A stretch of 64,000 nucleotides of DNA from Rhodospirillales bacterium URHD0017 (GTDB lineage Bacteria; Pseudomonadota; Alphaproteobacteria; Reyranellales; Reyranellaceae). Shown one piece after another: positions 1-10,416 of the stretch. Where the stretch lies: NCBI GenBank assembly GCA_900110395.1, contig FODP01000004.1, positions 62,001 through 126,000 of the forward strand, in the 5' to 3' direction. The notes beneath the pieces were generated by a model, which made no database searches, had not been told where the DNA came from, and was given only the letters and a program-made list of their open reading frames with translations. How positions within the stretch are numbered: position 1 is the first letter of the stretch; the number at the start of each line of letters is the position of its first letter. The position numbers were made by a program, and so were the translations under genes.

Positions 1-726
1 GTTGCCGAGGCCGCCCAGCACGCAGATCAGGAAGGTGATCGGCCCGAACGACAGGCCGACGAAAGGATGGACGTCGTACTGCAGCACCAGGAGGCACGCC
101 GCCAGGCCGGCCAGCGCGCCGCCGACGGCCGAGGTGATGAGGTAGATCTTCTTCGTGTCGACACCCATCAACGCCATGATCTGACGATCCTGGGCGATCG
201 CGCGGATGGCCGTGCCGGTGTAGGTGCGCGTCATGAAGAGATAGACCACCACCATGCCGATCAGCGCCGCGCCGAAGGCGAGCAGGCGCGCGTAGCTGAA
301 ATGCATCTCGGCGAAGGCCAGCACCGGCAGGCGGATGCCGAGATTGCGGAAATCGATGCCGAAGGCGACGGTGGCAAAGCTCTGCAGCACGAACAGCACG
401 CCGCCGGTGGCCAGCAGCTGGTTGATCGGCGGCCCCGAGAGCAGCGGCGCGATCACCAGGAAGTGCAGCAGCGCACCGAGGATCGCCACCAGGGCGATGG
501 CGACGGGTGCCGCCAGGAAGTACGAGATGCCGTAGTACTGGACGAGGAAGTACATGCCGTACATGCCGATCATCACCAGCTCGGCGTAGCAGATCCAGGT
601 GACGTCGATGACGCCGAAGATCAGGTTCAGCCCCAGCGCCAGCAGGGCGAGCAGGCCGCCCAGCAGGATGCCGTTCACGACCGCTTCGAGGAGGTAGATG
701 TCGAAGATCTCGAGGAATGATTCCAT
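1..726 (-). CDS. livH: LivH-type branched-chain amino acid ABC transporter permease (3' end outside window)
   Basis: Inner-membrane permease of a HAAT-family ABC importer. Translation from the ATG at 724-726 gives an almost wholly hydrophobic protein, starting MESFLEIFDIYLLEAVVNG and containing the family-typical stretch TYTGTAIRAIAQD. About 242 residues are visible; the usual length is about 290, so the C-terminus lies beyond the left edge. The ATP-binding subunits LivF and LivG and the periplasmic receptor lie directly upstream on the same strand, so this is the last visible gene of one import operon. A LivM-type second permease is not seen and would be expected to the left. Family call is firm; the true substrate could be amino acids, amides or other small polar compounds. 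Confidence 0.9.
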   Translation of the reverse strand, partial: MESFLEIFDIYLLEAVVNGILLGGLLALLALGLNLIFGVIDVTWICYAELVMIGMYGMYFLVQYYGISYFLAAPVAIALVAILGALLHFLVIAPLLSGPPINQLLATGGVLFVLQSFATVAFGIDFRNLGIRLPVLAFAEMHFSYARLLAFGAALIGMVVVYLFMTRTYTGTAIRAIAQDRQIMALMGVDTKKIYLITSAVGGALAGLAACLLVLQYDVHPFVGLSFGPITFLICVLGGLGN

Positions 727-750
727 CGCTACCCTTCTTCTCTTCCTCCC

Positions 751-770
751 CTCCCCCTAGCGGGGAGAGG
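751..770. repeat. Short palindromic repeat, CCCCTAGCGGGG type
   Basis: The gap between livH and livF holds a pyrimidine/purine palindrome centred on CTAG and flanked by C and G runs. The same motif occurs twice in opposite orientation at about 53980-54004 and 54050-54069. It looks like a dispersed intergenic repeat rather than a terminator, because no T-run follows. Confidence 0.6.
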
Positions 771-780
771 AACATGACGC

Positions 781-1485
781 CTACACACCGAGATACGCCT
801 GCTTGACCGTATCGCTCTCGCGCATCTCCACTGCCGTTCCCGAGGCGCGGATGGTGCCGGCCTCCAGGAGATAGGCGCGGTCGACGACCTTCAGCACCTG
901 CTGCACGTTCTGCTCGACGATCAGCACGGTGAGCCCGCCGGAGCGGATGCGCTTCACCAGCTCGAAGACCTGCTGGACCACCACCGGCGCGAGACCGGCC
1001 GACGGCTCATCGAGCAGCAGCAGCTTGGGATCGCTCATCAGCGCGCGGCCGATGGCGCACATCTGCTGCTCGCCGCCCGACATCGTCCCGGCCATCTGAT
1101 TGCGCCGTTCCTTCATGCGCGGGAAGAGGTCGAACACGAACTCCAGACGATCGGCGAACTTGGCGCGCGCCTGGGGCATGAAGGCGCCCATCTTGAGGTT
1201 GTCCTGGACGGTGAGCCGCGGGAACAGCCTGCGGTTCTCGGGCACGTGGGCGATGCCGAGACCGACGATGAGATGCGCCGGCGTCGCCACGACGTCCGTG
1301 CCTTCCATGGCAATGGTGCCGCGTGTCGGCCGGATCAGGCCCGAGATCACGCGCATCAGGGTGGTCTTGCCGGCGCCATTGGGGCCGATCACGCCCACCG
1401 CCTCGCCTGCCTTCACATCGAGGTTGATGCCGAACAGCGCCTGGAAGCTGCCGTAGCCGGCGTCGACGGATTTCAGCTCGAGCAT
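781..1485 (-). CDS. livF: LivF-type ABC transporter ATP-binding protein
   Basis: ATPase subunit of the Liv-type importer, 234 residues, the normal length for LivF. It shows Walker A GPNGAGKTT near residue 35, the signature SGGEQQM near 136 and Walker B LLLLDEPSAGLAP near 155. The sequence LMRVISGLIRPTRG is typical of LivF rather than LivG. Its start lies 2 bp from the stop of livG, so the two are translationally coupled. It pairs with LivG to drive the LivH permease. Specificity cannot be read from this subunit. Confidence 0.93.
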   Translation of the reverse strand: MLELKSVDAGYGSFQALFGINLDVKAGEAVGVIGPNGAGKTTLMRVISGLIRPTRGTIAMEGTDVVATPAHLIVGLGIAHVPENRRLFPRLTVQDNLKMGAFMPQARAKFADRLEFVFDLFPRMKERRNQMAGTMSGGEQQMCAIGRALMSDPKLLLLDEPSAGLAPVVVQQVFELVKRIRSGGLTVLIVEQNVQQVLKVVDRAYLLEAGTIRASGTAVEMRESDTVKQAYLGV

Positions 1486-1487
1486 GG

Positions 1488-2255
1488 TCAGCGCCGCTGC
1501 TCGGCCGCGGCTGCCTGGGTCGCGTCCGCGTCGGTGCCGAGATAGACCTCGATCACCTTGGGATCGCTCGAGACGGCGCTCGGCAACCCCTCGCTGATCT
1601 TCTCGCCGTGGTCGAGCACCATGACGCGATCGACCACCCGCATCAGCACACCCATGATGTGCTCGACCCAGATGATGGTGATGCCGAGCTCGTCGCGGAT
1701 CTTGCGCAGCATGTCGGCGGCCTGGTCCATCTCGTGCTCATCCAGCCCGCCGAGACTTTCGTCGGCCAGCAGCAGCTTGGGTCCGGTGGCGAGCGCCTTG
1801 GCGAGCTCGAGCTTCTTCAGGCCCGCCGCACCCAGCCCGTCGACCGGCGCTTGCCGATCGGTCGGCAAGCCGACCATGGCGAGCGCTTTTTCCGCCGCCT
1901 CGTCGGCCTTGGCGCGGCTGTGGCTACCCCTGTTACCTCCCTGGCCATAGAAGCCCGCGAGCTCGACGTTCTCGAAGATGGTGAGGCGTCGGAACGGCCG
2001 CGGGATCTGGAAGGTGCGGCCGATGCCCCGATTGATGATGCGATGCGGGGCGAGCCCCGCGATCTCATGGCCTTCGAACGTGATCGATCCCGCCGACGGT
2101 GGGAACGTGCCCGAGAGCATGTTGAAGATCGTGCTCTTGCCAGAGCCATTCGGGCCGATCAGGCCGAGAATCTCGCCCTGATCGACCTTGAAGGACACGT
2201 TGTTGACGGCCGTGAAACCGCCGAAACGCTTGACCAACCCCTCGACAACAAGCAC
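1488..2255 (-). CDS. livG: LivG-type ABC transporter ATP-binding protein
   Basis: Second ATPase of the Liv-type importer, 255 residues. Walker A is GPNGSGKST near residue 36. The stretch RGIGRTFQIPRPF near 82 is the classic LivG motif, and Walker B is LLLADESLGGL. The signature region reads GAAGLKKLELAKAL, which departs from the usual LSxGQQ(R/K); this weaker form is common in this subfamily. It lies 21 bp downstream of the receptor gene and 2 bp upstream of livF in one operon. Confidence 0.93.
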   Translation of the reverse strand: MLVVEGLVKRFGGFTAVNNVSFKVDQGEILGLIGPNGSGKSTIFNMLSGTFPPSAGSITFEGHEIAGLAPHRIINRGIGRTFQIPRPFRRLTIFENVELAGFYGQGGNRGSHSRAKADEAAEKALAMVGLPTDRQAPVDGLGAAGLKKLELAKALATGPKLLLADESLGGLDEHEMDQAADMLRKIRDELGITIIWVEHIMGVLMRVVDRVMVLDHGEKISEGLPSAVSSDPKVIEVYLGTDADATQAAAAEQRR

Positions 2256-2276
2256 GGCGGTTTCTTCCGCTCCGCC

Positions 2277-3587
2277 TTACTTGTTGCTGTAGGTCGTGCC
2301 GGCCGGCAGCGGCAGCACGGCTTCGCGCATGGCCTGGCTCTTGGGCCACACCACGTACGACTTGTCGTCGACGTACTGGATGATCACCGGGAAGCCGCGG
2401 TCGTTCTGGCCGGCCATCGGCTGGCCCTCGCCCTCGAACTTCACGCCGAAGCCCAGCATGGTGCCGCCTTCGGGGATGTCGGTATCCAGCGCGGCCTTGC
2501 GCAGCGCCTCCGAATCGATGCCGCCATACTTCTTGATGGCGCGCGGCAGGACGTCGGTCAGGAACAGGTAGGTGTTCGAGGCGGCCATGCCGACATGGGC
2601 CGAGCGGATGGCCACACCGGGCTTCACCTTGTCGAACTCCTCGCCGACGAACTTGATCTCGGGCGGCAGCTTGGGATCGAGCGTCTTCTCGTTGGTCAGC
2701 CAGATCGAGATCGGGTCGGTGTTGAAGAAGTAGTTGACGTCCTTGCCGAGGCCCTCCTTGAGCTTCTCGTAGACGCCATAGCCCGCGCCGTGGCCGACCA
2801 GCGCCTGGAACTTCAGCCCCTGCTCGCGCGCCTGGCGCAGCAGCAAGGTGATGTCCGGATTGTAGCCGGTGTGGAAGACCACGTCCGGACGGGCGCGCTT
2901 CAGCTTGGTGACCAGCGCCGACAGATCAGGCGCCGTCGCCGAATAGCCCTCCTTGAGCACGACGTTGAAGCCCGCCTTCTTGGCCCCGGCCTCGTTGCCC
3001 TTGGAGACGTCGACGCCGTAGGCGCCGTCCTCGTGGATGATGGCGACGCGCAGGTCCTTGGGCTCCTTGCCGAGCTTGGCCTTGGCGTTCTGGTTGATGA
3101 AGTCCATGGTCATCAGGCCGAACTGCGAGCCGCTCGGCTGGGCGCGGAACACGTATTTCAGGTTCCGGCCTTCGAGCACCGCCGAGGAGATGCAGGTCGT
3201 GATCCACATGAATTTCTTCAGCTGCTCGACGCGGGCGGCCACCGGCACGCATTGCGCCGAGGAGTAGAAGCCCAGCAGCATGTCGACCTTTTCCTGCTCG
3301 ACCAGGCGGACCGCCTCGTTGATGGCGACGTCCGGCTTGCTCTGCGCGTCGGCGTAGATCGCCTCGATCTTGTAGCCCTCGACGCCGGTCTTGGTGAACT
3401 GGTCGAGCACGATCTTGGCGCCGATGTACTGCAGCTCCGAGCCACCACCGGCCAGCGGGCCGGTGAGGTCGTAGACGACGCCGATCTTGAGCTTCTTCTC
3501 CTGGGCCGACGCCGAAGCTGCCAGGCCCAAAGCTGCAACCGCAGCCACCATTCCGCCCATGAAGCGGGCGATCCTTCCCATGGACAT
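2277..3587 (-). CDS. Periplasmic substrate-binding protein of Liv-type ABC importer
   Basis: Type I periplasmic binding protein (Peripla_BP_6 family), about 436 residues. It has a signal peptide (hydrophobic core GGMVAAVAALGLAA, cleavage after SASAQ) followed by LKIGVVYDLTGPLAGGG, the standard opening of LivJ/LivK-like receptors. A TTG at 3590 directly precedes the chosen ATG at 3587; the Shine-Dalgarno GGGAGGA at 3592-3598 is spaced better for the ATG. It is the first gene of the livG-livF-livH operon. The protein is longer than classical LivJ and resembles the large receptors used for amides, aromatic acids or urea, so the ligand is not predictable. Downstream spacing to livG is 21 bp. Confidence 0.9.
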   Translation of the reverse strand: MSMGRIARFMGGMVAAVAALGLAASASAQEKKLKIGVVYDLTGPLAGGGSELQYIGAKIVLDQFTKTGVEGYKIEAIYADAQSKPDVAINEAVRLVEQEKVDMLLGFYSSAQCVPVAARVEQLKKFMWITTCISSAVLEGRNLKYVFRAQPSGSQFGLMTMDFINQNAKAKLGKEPKDLRVAIIHEDGAYGVDVSKGNEAGAKKAGFNVVLKEGYSATAPDLSALVTKLKRARPDVVFHTGYNPDITLLLRQAREQGLKFQALVGHGAGYGVYEKLKEGLGKDVNYFFNTDPISIWLTNEKTLDPKLPPEIKFVGEEFDKVKPGVAIRSAHVGMAASNTYLFLTDVLPRAIKKYGGIDSEALRKAALDTDIPEGGTMLGFGVKFEGEGQPMAGQNDRGFPVIIQYVDDKSYVVWPKSQAMREAVLPLPAGTTYSNK

Positions 3588-3666
3588 CAAGTCCTCCCTA
3601 ACGTCTCTCTTGTTTTGCGTTTCTCCCTCGCCGCATCACACGGGGCGGGCCGGCGTATGTCAAGCT

Positions 3667-3842
3667 CTTGCCGGACCGCGGGCCTCCAGGCCCGCTCATG
3701 GCTGGGAGCGCGGCACTAGAGGCGCAGTTTACTGCACCGTAAGTGCCGCTCATGCGGTGTTGCGACAGTGAAGACGCGCCACTGGAATGGCGCGCTCCCA
3801 GCCATGAGCATGAGCGGGCCTGGAGGCCCGCGGTCCGGCAAG
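3667..3842. repeat. Inverted pair of GGCCTCCAGGCC-type palindromic repeats
   Basis: Two arms of about 45-50 bp at 3667-3711 and 3791-3842 are near-exact reverse complements. Each carries the palindrome GCGGGCCTGGAGGCCCGC next to CGGTCC and a GGGAGCGCG segment. The roughly 80 bp between them includes a second small palindrome, GCGCCACTGGAATGGCGC. The same 23-bp core recurs at 37210-37268, and a variant is at 51601-51622. The element fills the gap between the Liv operon and the alkylsulfatase gene; no coding potential was seen. Confidence 0.85.
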
Positions 3843-3847
3843 ACAAC

Positions 3848-5806
3848 TCAGGGCCTGCCCTCGCCCGGCGTCAGGATGTCGAACATCAGCGGGTTTGGCG
3901 TCATCTCGACGGCGTTGAACAGCAGGGCGAGCCGCGAGGCATCGCCTTCGACCCTGAGCTTGCCCGCCTGCATCGCCTGCGGCGCCGTGAGCTTGCCGAG
4001 CACGATCGCATCGAGCGTGTCGCGCGTGGTGACGACAGAGGCCGTGGCCTTGTCCGACCAGTCGCCCAAGCGATGCGTCAGCGTCGAGTGTCGCAGAGTG
4101 AGCGCCAGCTTCTCGTTGCGGTCGGTGAACTGCCAGTTGATCACCATCGACTGCCCGGCCGCCTTCGCCGGGTCCAGCCGGATCGCCATCAGGTCGAAGA
4201 AGATGTCGGAGGAGAGGCCGGCCAAGGTGTCGGCGCCGATGACGATGCGGACCGGCAGCTGGAAGACGCCATGGCGCAATTCCTGCGCGCCGTAAAGGAA
4301 GGCGTTGCGCCAGGTCGCCGATTCGGCCTGGTAACCCATCTGCTCCAGCGCATCGGCGCAGAGCGCACGCGCCGCGATGTTCGAAGGCTCGGCGTAGACC
4401 ACTTCCTTCATGACCTGCGCCACCCAGCGATACTCGCCCTTGGCGTAGTCGGCTTTCGCACGAGCGATGACGGCCGCCGCGCCGCCCATGTACTCGACGA
4501 CCTTGGCAGCGGCCCGCGCCGGCGGCAGCGGGTGGAGATTGCAGGGGTTGCCGTCGTACCAGGAGAGATAGCGCTGGTAGACCGCCTTCACGTTGTGGCT
4601 GACCGATCCGTAGTAACCGCGCGCCGTCCAGCGCTCGGCCAGCCCGGGCGGCAGGTCGATCGCCTCGGCGATCTCGGCCGGCCGCCAGCCCTTGTTCATC
4701 AGGCGCAAGGTCTGGTCGTGGATGTGCTTGTACAGGTCGCGCTGCGATTCGAGATGGTCGAGCACGGCCGCGCGCCCCCACACCGGCCAGTGATGCTGGC
4801 CGATCATGACGTCGGTCTGCGGCCCATACATCGCGATGGCGTCGCCGATGTACTTGGCCCAGATGCGTGGATCGCGCGCCACGGCGCCGCGCAGCGGGAT
4901 GAAGTTGTGCAGCAAAGGGCAGGCGTTCTCCGCCATGTTGAGCACGCCAAGCTGCGGATAGAACATGTGCATCTCGGCCGGCGCCTCGGTCTCGGGCGCG
5001 AGCTGGAAGACGATCCGGATGCCGTCGATCGTGTGCTCCTCGACCGGCTGCACGATGCTCATGGTCGGTGCGATCAGGCCGGTCGAGCCGCGGGCGATGC
5101 CCTTGCCCAGGCCGGCATCGACCTGGCCGCGCGGACCACGCGGCAGCAGGGTGCCGAACTGGAATTGCGCGCGGCGCGCCATCGGCATGCCGGCCAGCAC
5201 GTTCTCGCCCGATACCGCTTCCATGAATCCGTCGGGCGCGATGACGGCAACCTTGCCCGACTTCACATCGGCCTCGTCGATCACGCCGCGTACGCCGCCG
5301 TAATGATCGACGTGGCTGTGGGTGTAGATCACCGCGACGATCGGCTTCTTGGGGCGATGCGCGTAGTAGTGCGCCAGTCCGGCGCGGGCGACTTCGGCAG
5401 TGGTCAGCGGATCGATCAGGATCAAACCCGTGTCGCCCTCGATCACGGTCATGTTGGCGATGTCGAAGCCGCGCAGCTGGTAGAGCCGGTCGGTGACCTT
5501 GAACAGGCCGTTGGCCAGGTTGAGCCGCGCCATGCGCCACAGGCTGGGATTGACCGTGGCGGGCGCCAGCTCGCCGTCGATGAAGGCGTACTCCCCGAGG
5601 TTCCACAACACGCTGCCGCTCTTGGAGCGCACCATGCCCTCGGGCACCGGCGCGATCAGGCCGCGCGTGGATGCCTCGAAGTCGCCCTGCTCGCCGAACG
5701 GCAGCCGGGCCGCCATCGCCGCATTGGCCGCCCGGGTCGCGGGCTCGGCATCGCGCGCGACGTCGAGATGCGACGCCGGAACTGGTACGGCGGACGGTGT
5801 GGCCAT
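3848..5806 (-). CDS. Alkyl sulfatase (metallo-beta-lactamase fold, SdsA1/BDS1-like)
   Basis: Predicted zinc hydrolase that removes sulfate from primary or secondary alkyl sulfates. From the ATG at 5804-5806 (Shine-Dalgarno GAAGGGAC) it is 652 residues, matching the class III sulfatase family. The metal motif THSHVDHYGG lies at about 162-171, and a second glutamate/aspartate-rich stretch follows (APETEAPAEMHMFYPQ). The middle is the alpha-helical dimerisation region and the C-terminal part is the SCP2-like lipid-binding domain. No clear signal peptide is seen after this start; an upstream in-frame ATG at 5863 exists but lacks a good ribosome site. It follows the FGE gene by 175 bp and belongs to a sulfate-ester locus. 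The family and chemistry are clear; the natural substrate is inferred. Confidence 0.9.
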   Translation of the reverse strand: MATPSAVPVPASHLDVARDAEPATRAANAAMAARLPFGEQGDFEASTRGLIAPVPEGMVRSKSGSVLWNLGEYAFIDGELAPATVNPSLWRMARLNLANGLFKVTDRLYQLRGFDIANMTVIEGDTGLILIDPLTTAEVARAGLAHYYAHRPKKPIVAVIYTHSHVDHYGGVRGVIDEADVKSGKVAVIAPDGFMEAVSGENVLAGMPMARRAQFQFGTLLPRGPRGQVDAGLGKGIARGSTGLIAPTMSIVQPVEEHTIDGIRIVFQLAPETEAPAEMHMFYPQLGVLNMAENACPLLHNFIPLRGAVARDPRIWAKYIGDAIAMYGPQTDVMIGQHHWPVWGRAAVLDHLESQRDLYKHIHDQTLRLMNKGWRPAEIAEAIDLPPGLAERWTARGYYGSVSHNVKAVYQRYLSWYDGNPCNLHPLPPARAAAKVVEYMGGAAAVIARAKADYAKGEYRWVAQVMKEVVYAEPSNIAARALCADALEQMGYQAESATWRNAFLYGAQELRHGVFQLPVRIVIGADTLAGLSSDIFFDLMAIRLDPAKAAGQSMVINWQFTDRNEKLALTLRHSTLTHRLGDWSDKATASVVTTRDTLDAIVLGKLTAPQAMQAGKLRVEGDASRLALLFNAVEMTPNPLMFDILTPGEGRP

Positions 5807-5981
5807 GTCCCTTCCCCTTTTTCCCTGCCAGGCACTCTGCGGTTCAGGCATGGCCAAGCGCAAGCTCTCGCTCCCATCGAGCGCAGCCGCGGTTGATGCG
5901 AACGTCGATCGCGTATTCTACCGATCCCTTCGCGGGCGGCGGCCGGCGGCGGATGGCTGGGTCAATGCGCGTCGTTCCTGC

Positions 5982-6950
5982 TCAAGCTGCGTTTCTGCCG
6001 GGCCTCACAATGCAGCGAAAACCGACATGGCTGGTCGTGGTGTCGACTGCCTCGGCATGGCGCGCCGCCGGTCGGTAGCGCCGGCAGTAGCTCGGCGCGC
6101 AGAGATGCGAGCCGCCTTTCAGCACTTTGCGTAGAATGCGGACGTGGGGTTCACGTGGATCGTAACTCGCCTCGGGCGGTCCGCCGCGCGGGTTCTCCGG
6201 CACGCAACACGCCTTCGCAGCGTCGGGCTCATGCCGCGCCGAGTACCAGTCGGTCGTCCATTCCCAGACATTGCCGATCATGTCGTGCACGCCGTAGCCG
6301 TTCGGCGGAAAGGCACGGACCGGCGAGGTGCGCGCCCAGCCGTCGTCGCGCGAGTTCTCGTGCGGAAAGGCGCCTTGCCAAGTGTTGGCCATGTGCCTGC
6401 CATCCGGCATGAACGCCTTTCCCCAGGCGAAGTCGGCGCCGTCGAGCCCGCCGCGCGCGGCGAACTCCCATTCGGCCTCGGTCGGCAGCTCCTTGCCGGC
6501 CCACTTGGCATAGGCCTCGGCGTCATTGAACGCGACCTGCACCACGGGATGCTCGTCGAGCCCGCCGATATGGCTGCCACGTCCGTAGGGCCGCCGCCAG
6601 GTGGCGCCAAAGGTGAAGCGCCACCATTGGCTCCAGTCGGCAAGATCGACCGGCTTCGACGGCGGCGTGAACACGAGCCCGCCCGCCTTCAGCATCGCGG
6701 CGCGCGCGCCGGGATAGTCAGCGGGGTCCGGGTCGATCTCGGCCCAGGTGACGTGGCCCGTCGCCTGCACGAAGGCGCGGAACTGGGCGTTGGTGACCGG
6801 CGTCGCGTCGATCCAGAAGCTGTCGACGGCGACGCTGTGCACCGGCGCTTCCTCGGGATAGTGCCGGTCCGAGCCCATTTGGAACGTACCGCCGGGAATG
6901 CGGATCATGTCGGTATGTAGCGGCAAGCTGGGAGCAGGCTGGTCGGCCAT
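5982..6950 (-). CDS. Formylglycine-generating enzyme (sulfatase maturase, SUMF1/FGE family)
   Basis: Oxidises the active-site cysteine of a sulfatase to formylglycine. The chosen ATG (6948-6950, Shine-Dalgarno AAGGAG) gives 322 residues. N-terminal IPGGTFQMGSDRHYPEEAP and the C-terminal FGE core are clear. The two copper-binding cysteines of true FGEs are present at about 284 and 289 in GGSHLCAPSYCRRYR, and the closing motif is HVGFRC. Many relatives in this fold lack these cysteines, so this one is predicted to be an active maturase. The arylsulfatase at 8726-10330, which carries a cysteine-type motif, is the obvious client and lies in the same minus-strand gene run. The enzyme likely acts in the cytoplasm, since no signal peptide is seen. 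Confidence 0.92.
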   Translation of the reverse strand: MADQPAPSLPLHTDMIRIPGGTFQMGSDRHYPEEAPVHSVAVDSFWIDATPVTNAQFRAFVQATGHVTWAEIDPDPADYPGARAAMLKAGGLVFTPPSKPVDLADWSQWWRFTFGATWRRPYGRGSHIGGLDEHPVVQVAFNDAEAYAKWAGKELPTEAEWEFAARGGLDGADFAWGKAFMPDGRHMANTWQGAFPHENSRDDGWARTSPVRAFPPNGYGVHDMIGNVWEWTTDWYSARHEPDAAKACCVPENPRGGPPEASYDPREPHVRILRKVLKGGSHLCAPSYCRRYRPAARHAEAVDTTTSHVGFRCIVRPGRNAA

Positions 6951-6992
6951 GACACTCCTTAACGTCGCTCTGCGTGGGCGTGCCAAGCGCCG

Positions 6993-8296
6993 TCAGGCGC
7001 CGTGCCCGCGCGCCTCGCAGACCGCGGCGCGAAGGCGCGCCCGGGTCAGTTCGATATGCGACCTGAGTGCGAAGAACAGGTCCGAGTGCCTCATGGGCAG
7101 CACGGTCGAGGCGCGGTCGATTTTATCCAGGTCGCGCTGGCAGGCGTCGAGTTGCGAGGACGCGAGGCCGGGCCGCAGTCCGTGCTCGACGGTCCGGAGC
7201 TCACGGTAGAGCTGCAGGATGCGCCGGCGGAGGAACCACAGGTACAGCTTGGGGCGTAGCTGAAGACCGGAACGAGAATCGCCACGGCCGTCACCATGAT
7301 GGCAAGTGCGCGACGGGCATAGTTCGCCAACCAGAACGGCAGGTAGCGGTGGAGGAATGTGGGACCATTCTTGTAGAAATCGCGGGCGCTCTCGGCCATC
7401 GGATATTCCGGGTCGGTCTGGGTCGGAAACTCACCGAACTGCTGGAAGACGCCGGGCTCGCCGTTCACCTCGACCAACGCCCTCGCCAGCAAGCCGATGA
7501 TTTCCGGATGGAGGTCGCCGCGGACCAGCAGCGAGCTGGTGGTTCCAATCAGGGTCACGTCCCCGGCCGGAATGTTCCTTTCGAGGTCGATCACGCCGCT
7601 CGGCAATTCCAGGCGCGTCAGGACGGGAAACTTCCGGGTCAACGCCTTGACCCGGGGAAGGCTCACGAGCCGGACCCCGGGATCGCGCAGCAGGTTCTCG
7701 ATCAACGGCGTCTCCAGCACGCTGCCCATGATCAGCACGTCGGCCTTGCCGGCATCGAGCGCGTCGACGGCGGCGCGCCCACCGAGCGGCAGGAACGTCG
7801 CGTTCTGCGGCGTGATGCCGTTCGTCCTGAGTATCTTGGTGGCGACCGCGTTGGTGCCGCTCGACGCCGGTCCGATCGCGATCCGCTTGCCCTTGAGCTC
7901 GGTCAGGTCGGCGAACGGATCGCCGGCACGGCAGAAGACGAAGAAGGCGAGGTAGTTGATGCGGCCCAGCGACTCGACGCTGGGCGCGTGGTTGCTGTTG
8001 GAGACGCCGCCCTGCACGAAACCGGCATCGACGCCCGATGCCGGACCCTCGAGCAGCTTCAGATTCTCGATCGTCCCCTCCGTCGTGCGGATATCGAGGG
8101 TGATGTGATGGCGGGCGAGAATATCGCGGTACTTGTGGGCGTAGAACTCGTAGGCGCCGCCCTTCGAGCCGGCGGCAATGGTGATCCGCTTCGGTGGCGC
8201 CGGGACGAAATGGTCGAGCGCCAGCCAGGCCGCCGTCACGGCGCACAGGACCGCCGCGACGATGGCGAACAGGTGACGGCGGCTCATGCGGGGCAT
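6993..8296 (-). pseudogene. Membrane-anchored TAXI-family solute-binding protein, frameshifted near its C-terminus
   Basis: The N-terminus has a membrane anchor (LFAIVAAVLCAVTAAWLAL) followed by the TAXI receptor core ITIAAGSKGGAYEFYAHKY and IGPASSGTNAVATKIL. After about residue 330 comes a second membrane helix (ALAIMVTAVAILVPVFSYAP). At the GGGG run 7251-7254 the frame breaks. In the next frame the protein continues sensibly as KLYLWFLRRRILQLYRELR and ends at a stop at 6993-6995, giving 1304 nt, one base short of 435 codons. Either the gene is disrupted or one base was lost in sequencing. No TRAP permease is adjacent. The two-helix architecture fits TAXI relatives that stay tethered to the inner membrane. 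It sits between the arylsulfatase and FGE genes with gaps of 33 and 42 bp. Confidence 0.8.
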
Positions 8297-8329
8297 CGAA
8301 GCGTCCTCAGGTCGGCCGTTCGCGGCGGC

Positions 8330-8699
8330 CTACGGCGCCACGGCGTTCCAGTGGCAGCCGCGCTGCGCCTCCGCGACCGCCAGCGTCCGCGGCGACTTCG
8401 AGGCATCGGCCACAACGTCGAGCCTGACGCCACCCATGTTGAACACCGTCTTGTAGATGTTCGGCGAGGTCTGCTTCAGCGTGTCGTTGATGCCGCCGGA
8501 AGACTTGAGCAGGGCCTTGACCCATGAGGGTGACGGCGTGCACGCGCGACATCGAGGCGTCGAGGCTGGCGCAGCCCGCCACGTTGGCCTTGTCGGACAC
8601 CAGTCGGAACTCGATCGGAGCATTCTGGGCATGGGCGCCAAGGCCGGCGATGGCTGTGAGGGCGCCGATCGGGGCAGCTGTGGTCGCGATGGCGTTCAT
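8330..8699 (-). pseudogene. Small secreted protein of the sulfatase operon, frameshifted
   Basis: The ATG at 8697-8699 has a good ribosome site (GGGAGAAG). It opens a signal-peptide-like sequence ending in LGAHAQ, then IEFRLVSDKANVAGCASLD. Around 8521-8530 the frame shifts by one inserted base. The continuation in the other frame reads WVKALLKSSGGINDTLKQTS and ends GCHWNAVAP at 8330. Together about 122 residues would be made. I do not recognise a named family. Gaps of 26 and 33 bp to the arylsulfatase and the TAXI gene place it in their operon. The mature part keeps two cysteines, one early and one near the end (CASLD and GCHWN). Confidence 0.65.
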
Positions 8700-8725
8700 G
8701 TCGCTTCTCCCGTCCCGCTTTGCGG

Positions 8726-10330
<1,605 letters not shown>

Positions 10331-10416
10331 TGGTCTTTCCTCCCGATCGTTCGATGGCAGGCGACATTCCTGCAGGGATCGATGCACTACAACCGAAGGA
10401 ACGATACAGTTCGAGT

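Noticed and set aside
1608..3719. Long open frame of about 700 codons on the plus strand over the Liv operon
   Set aside because: It lies opposite livG and the receptor gene, which have full family motifs. Its composition (Arg, Gln, His, Asp, Val-rich) is typical of an antisense frame in GC-rich DNA.
3743..5896. Long plus-strand frame of about 717 codons opposite the alkylsulfatase
   Set aside because: The minus-strand gene has complete metal motifs and a good ribosome site; the plus frame has none.
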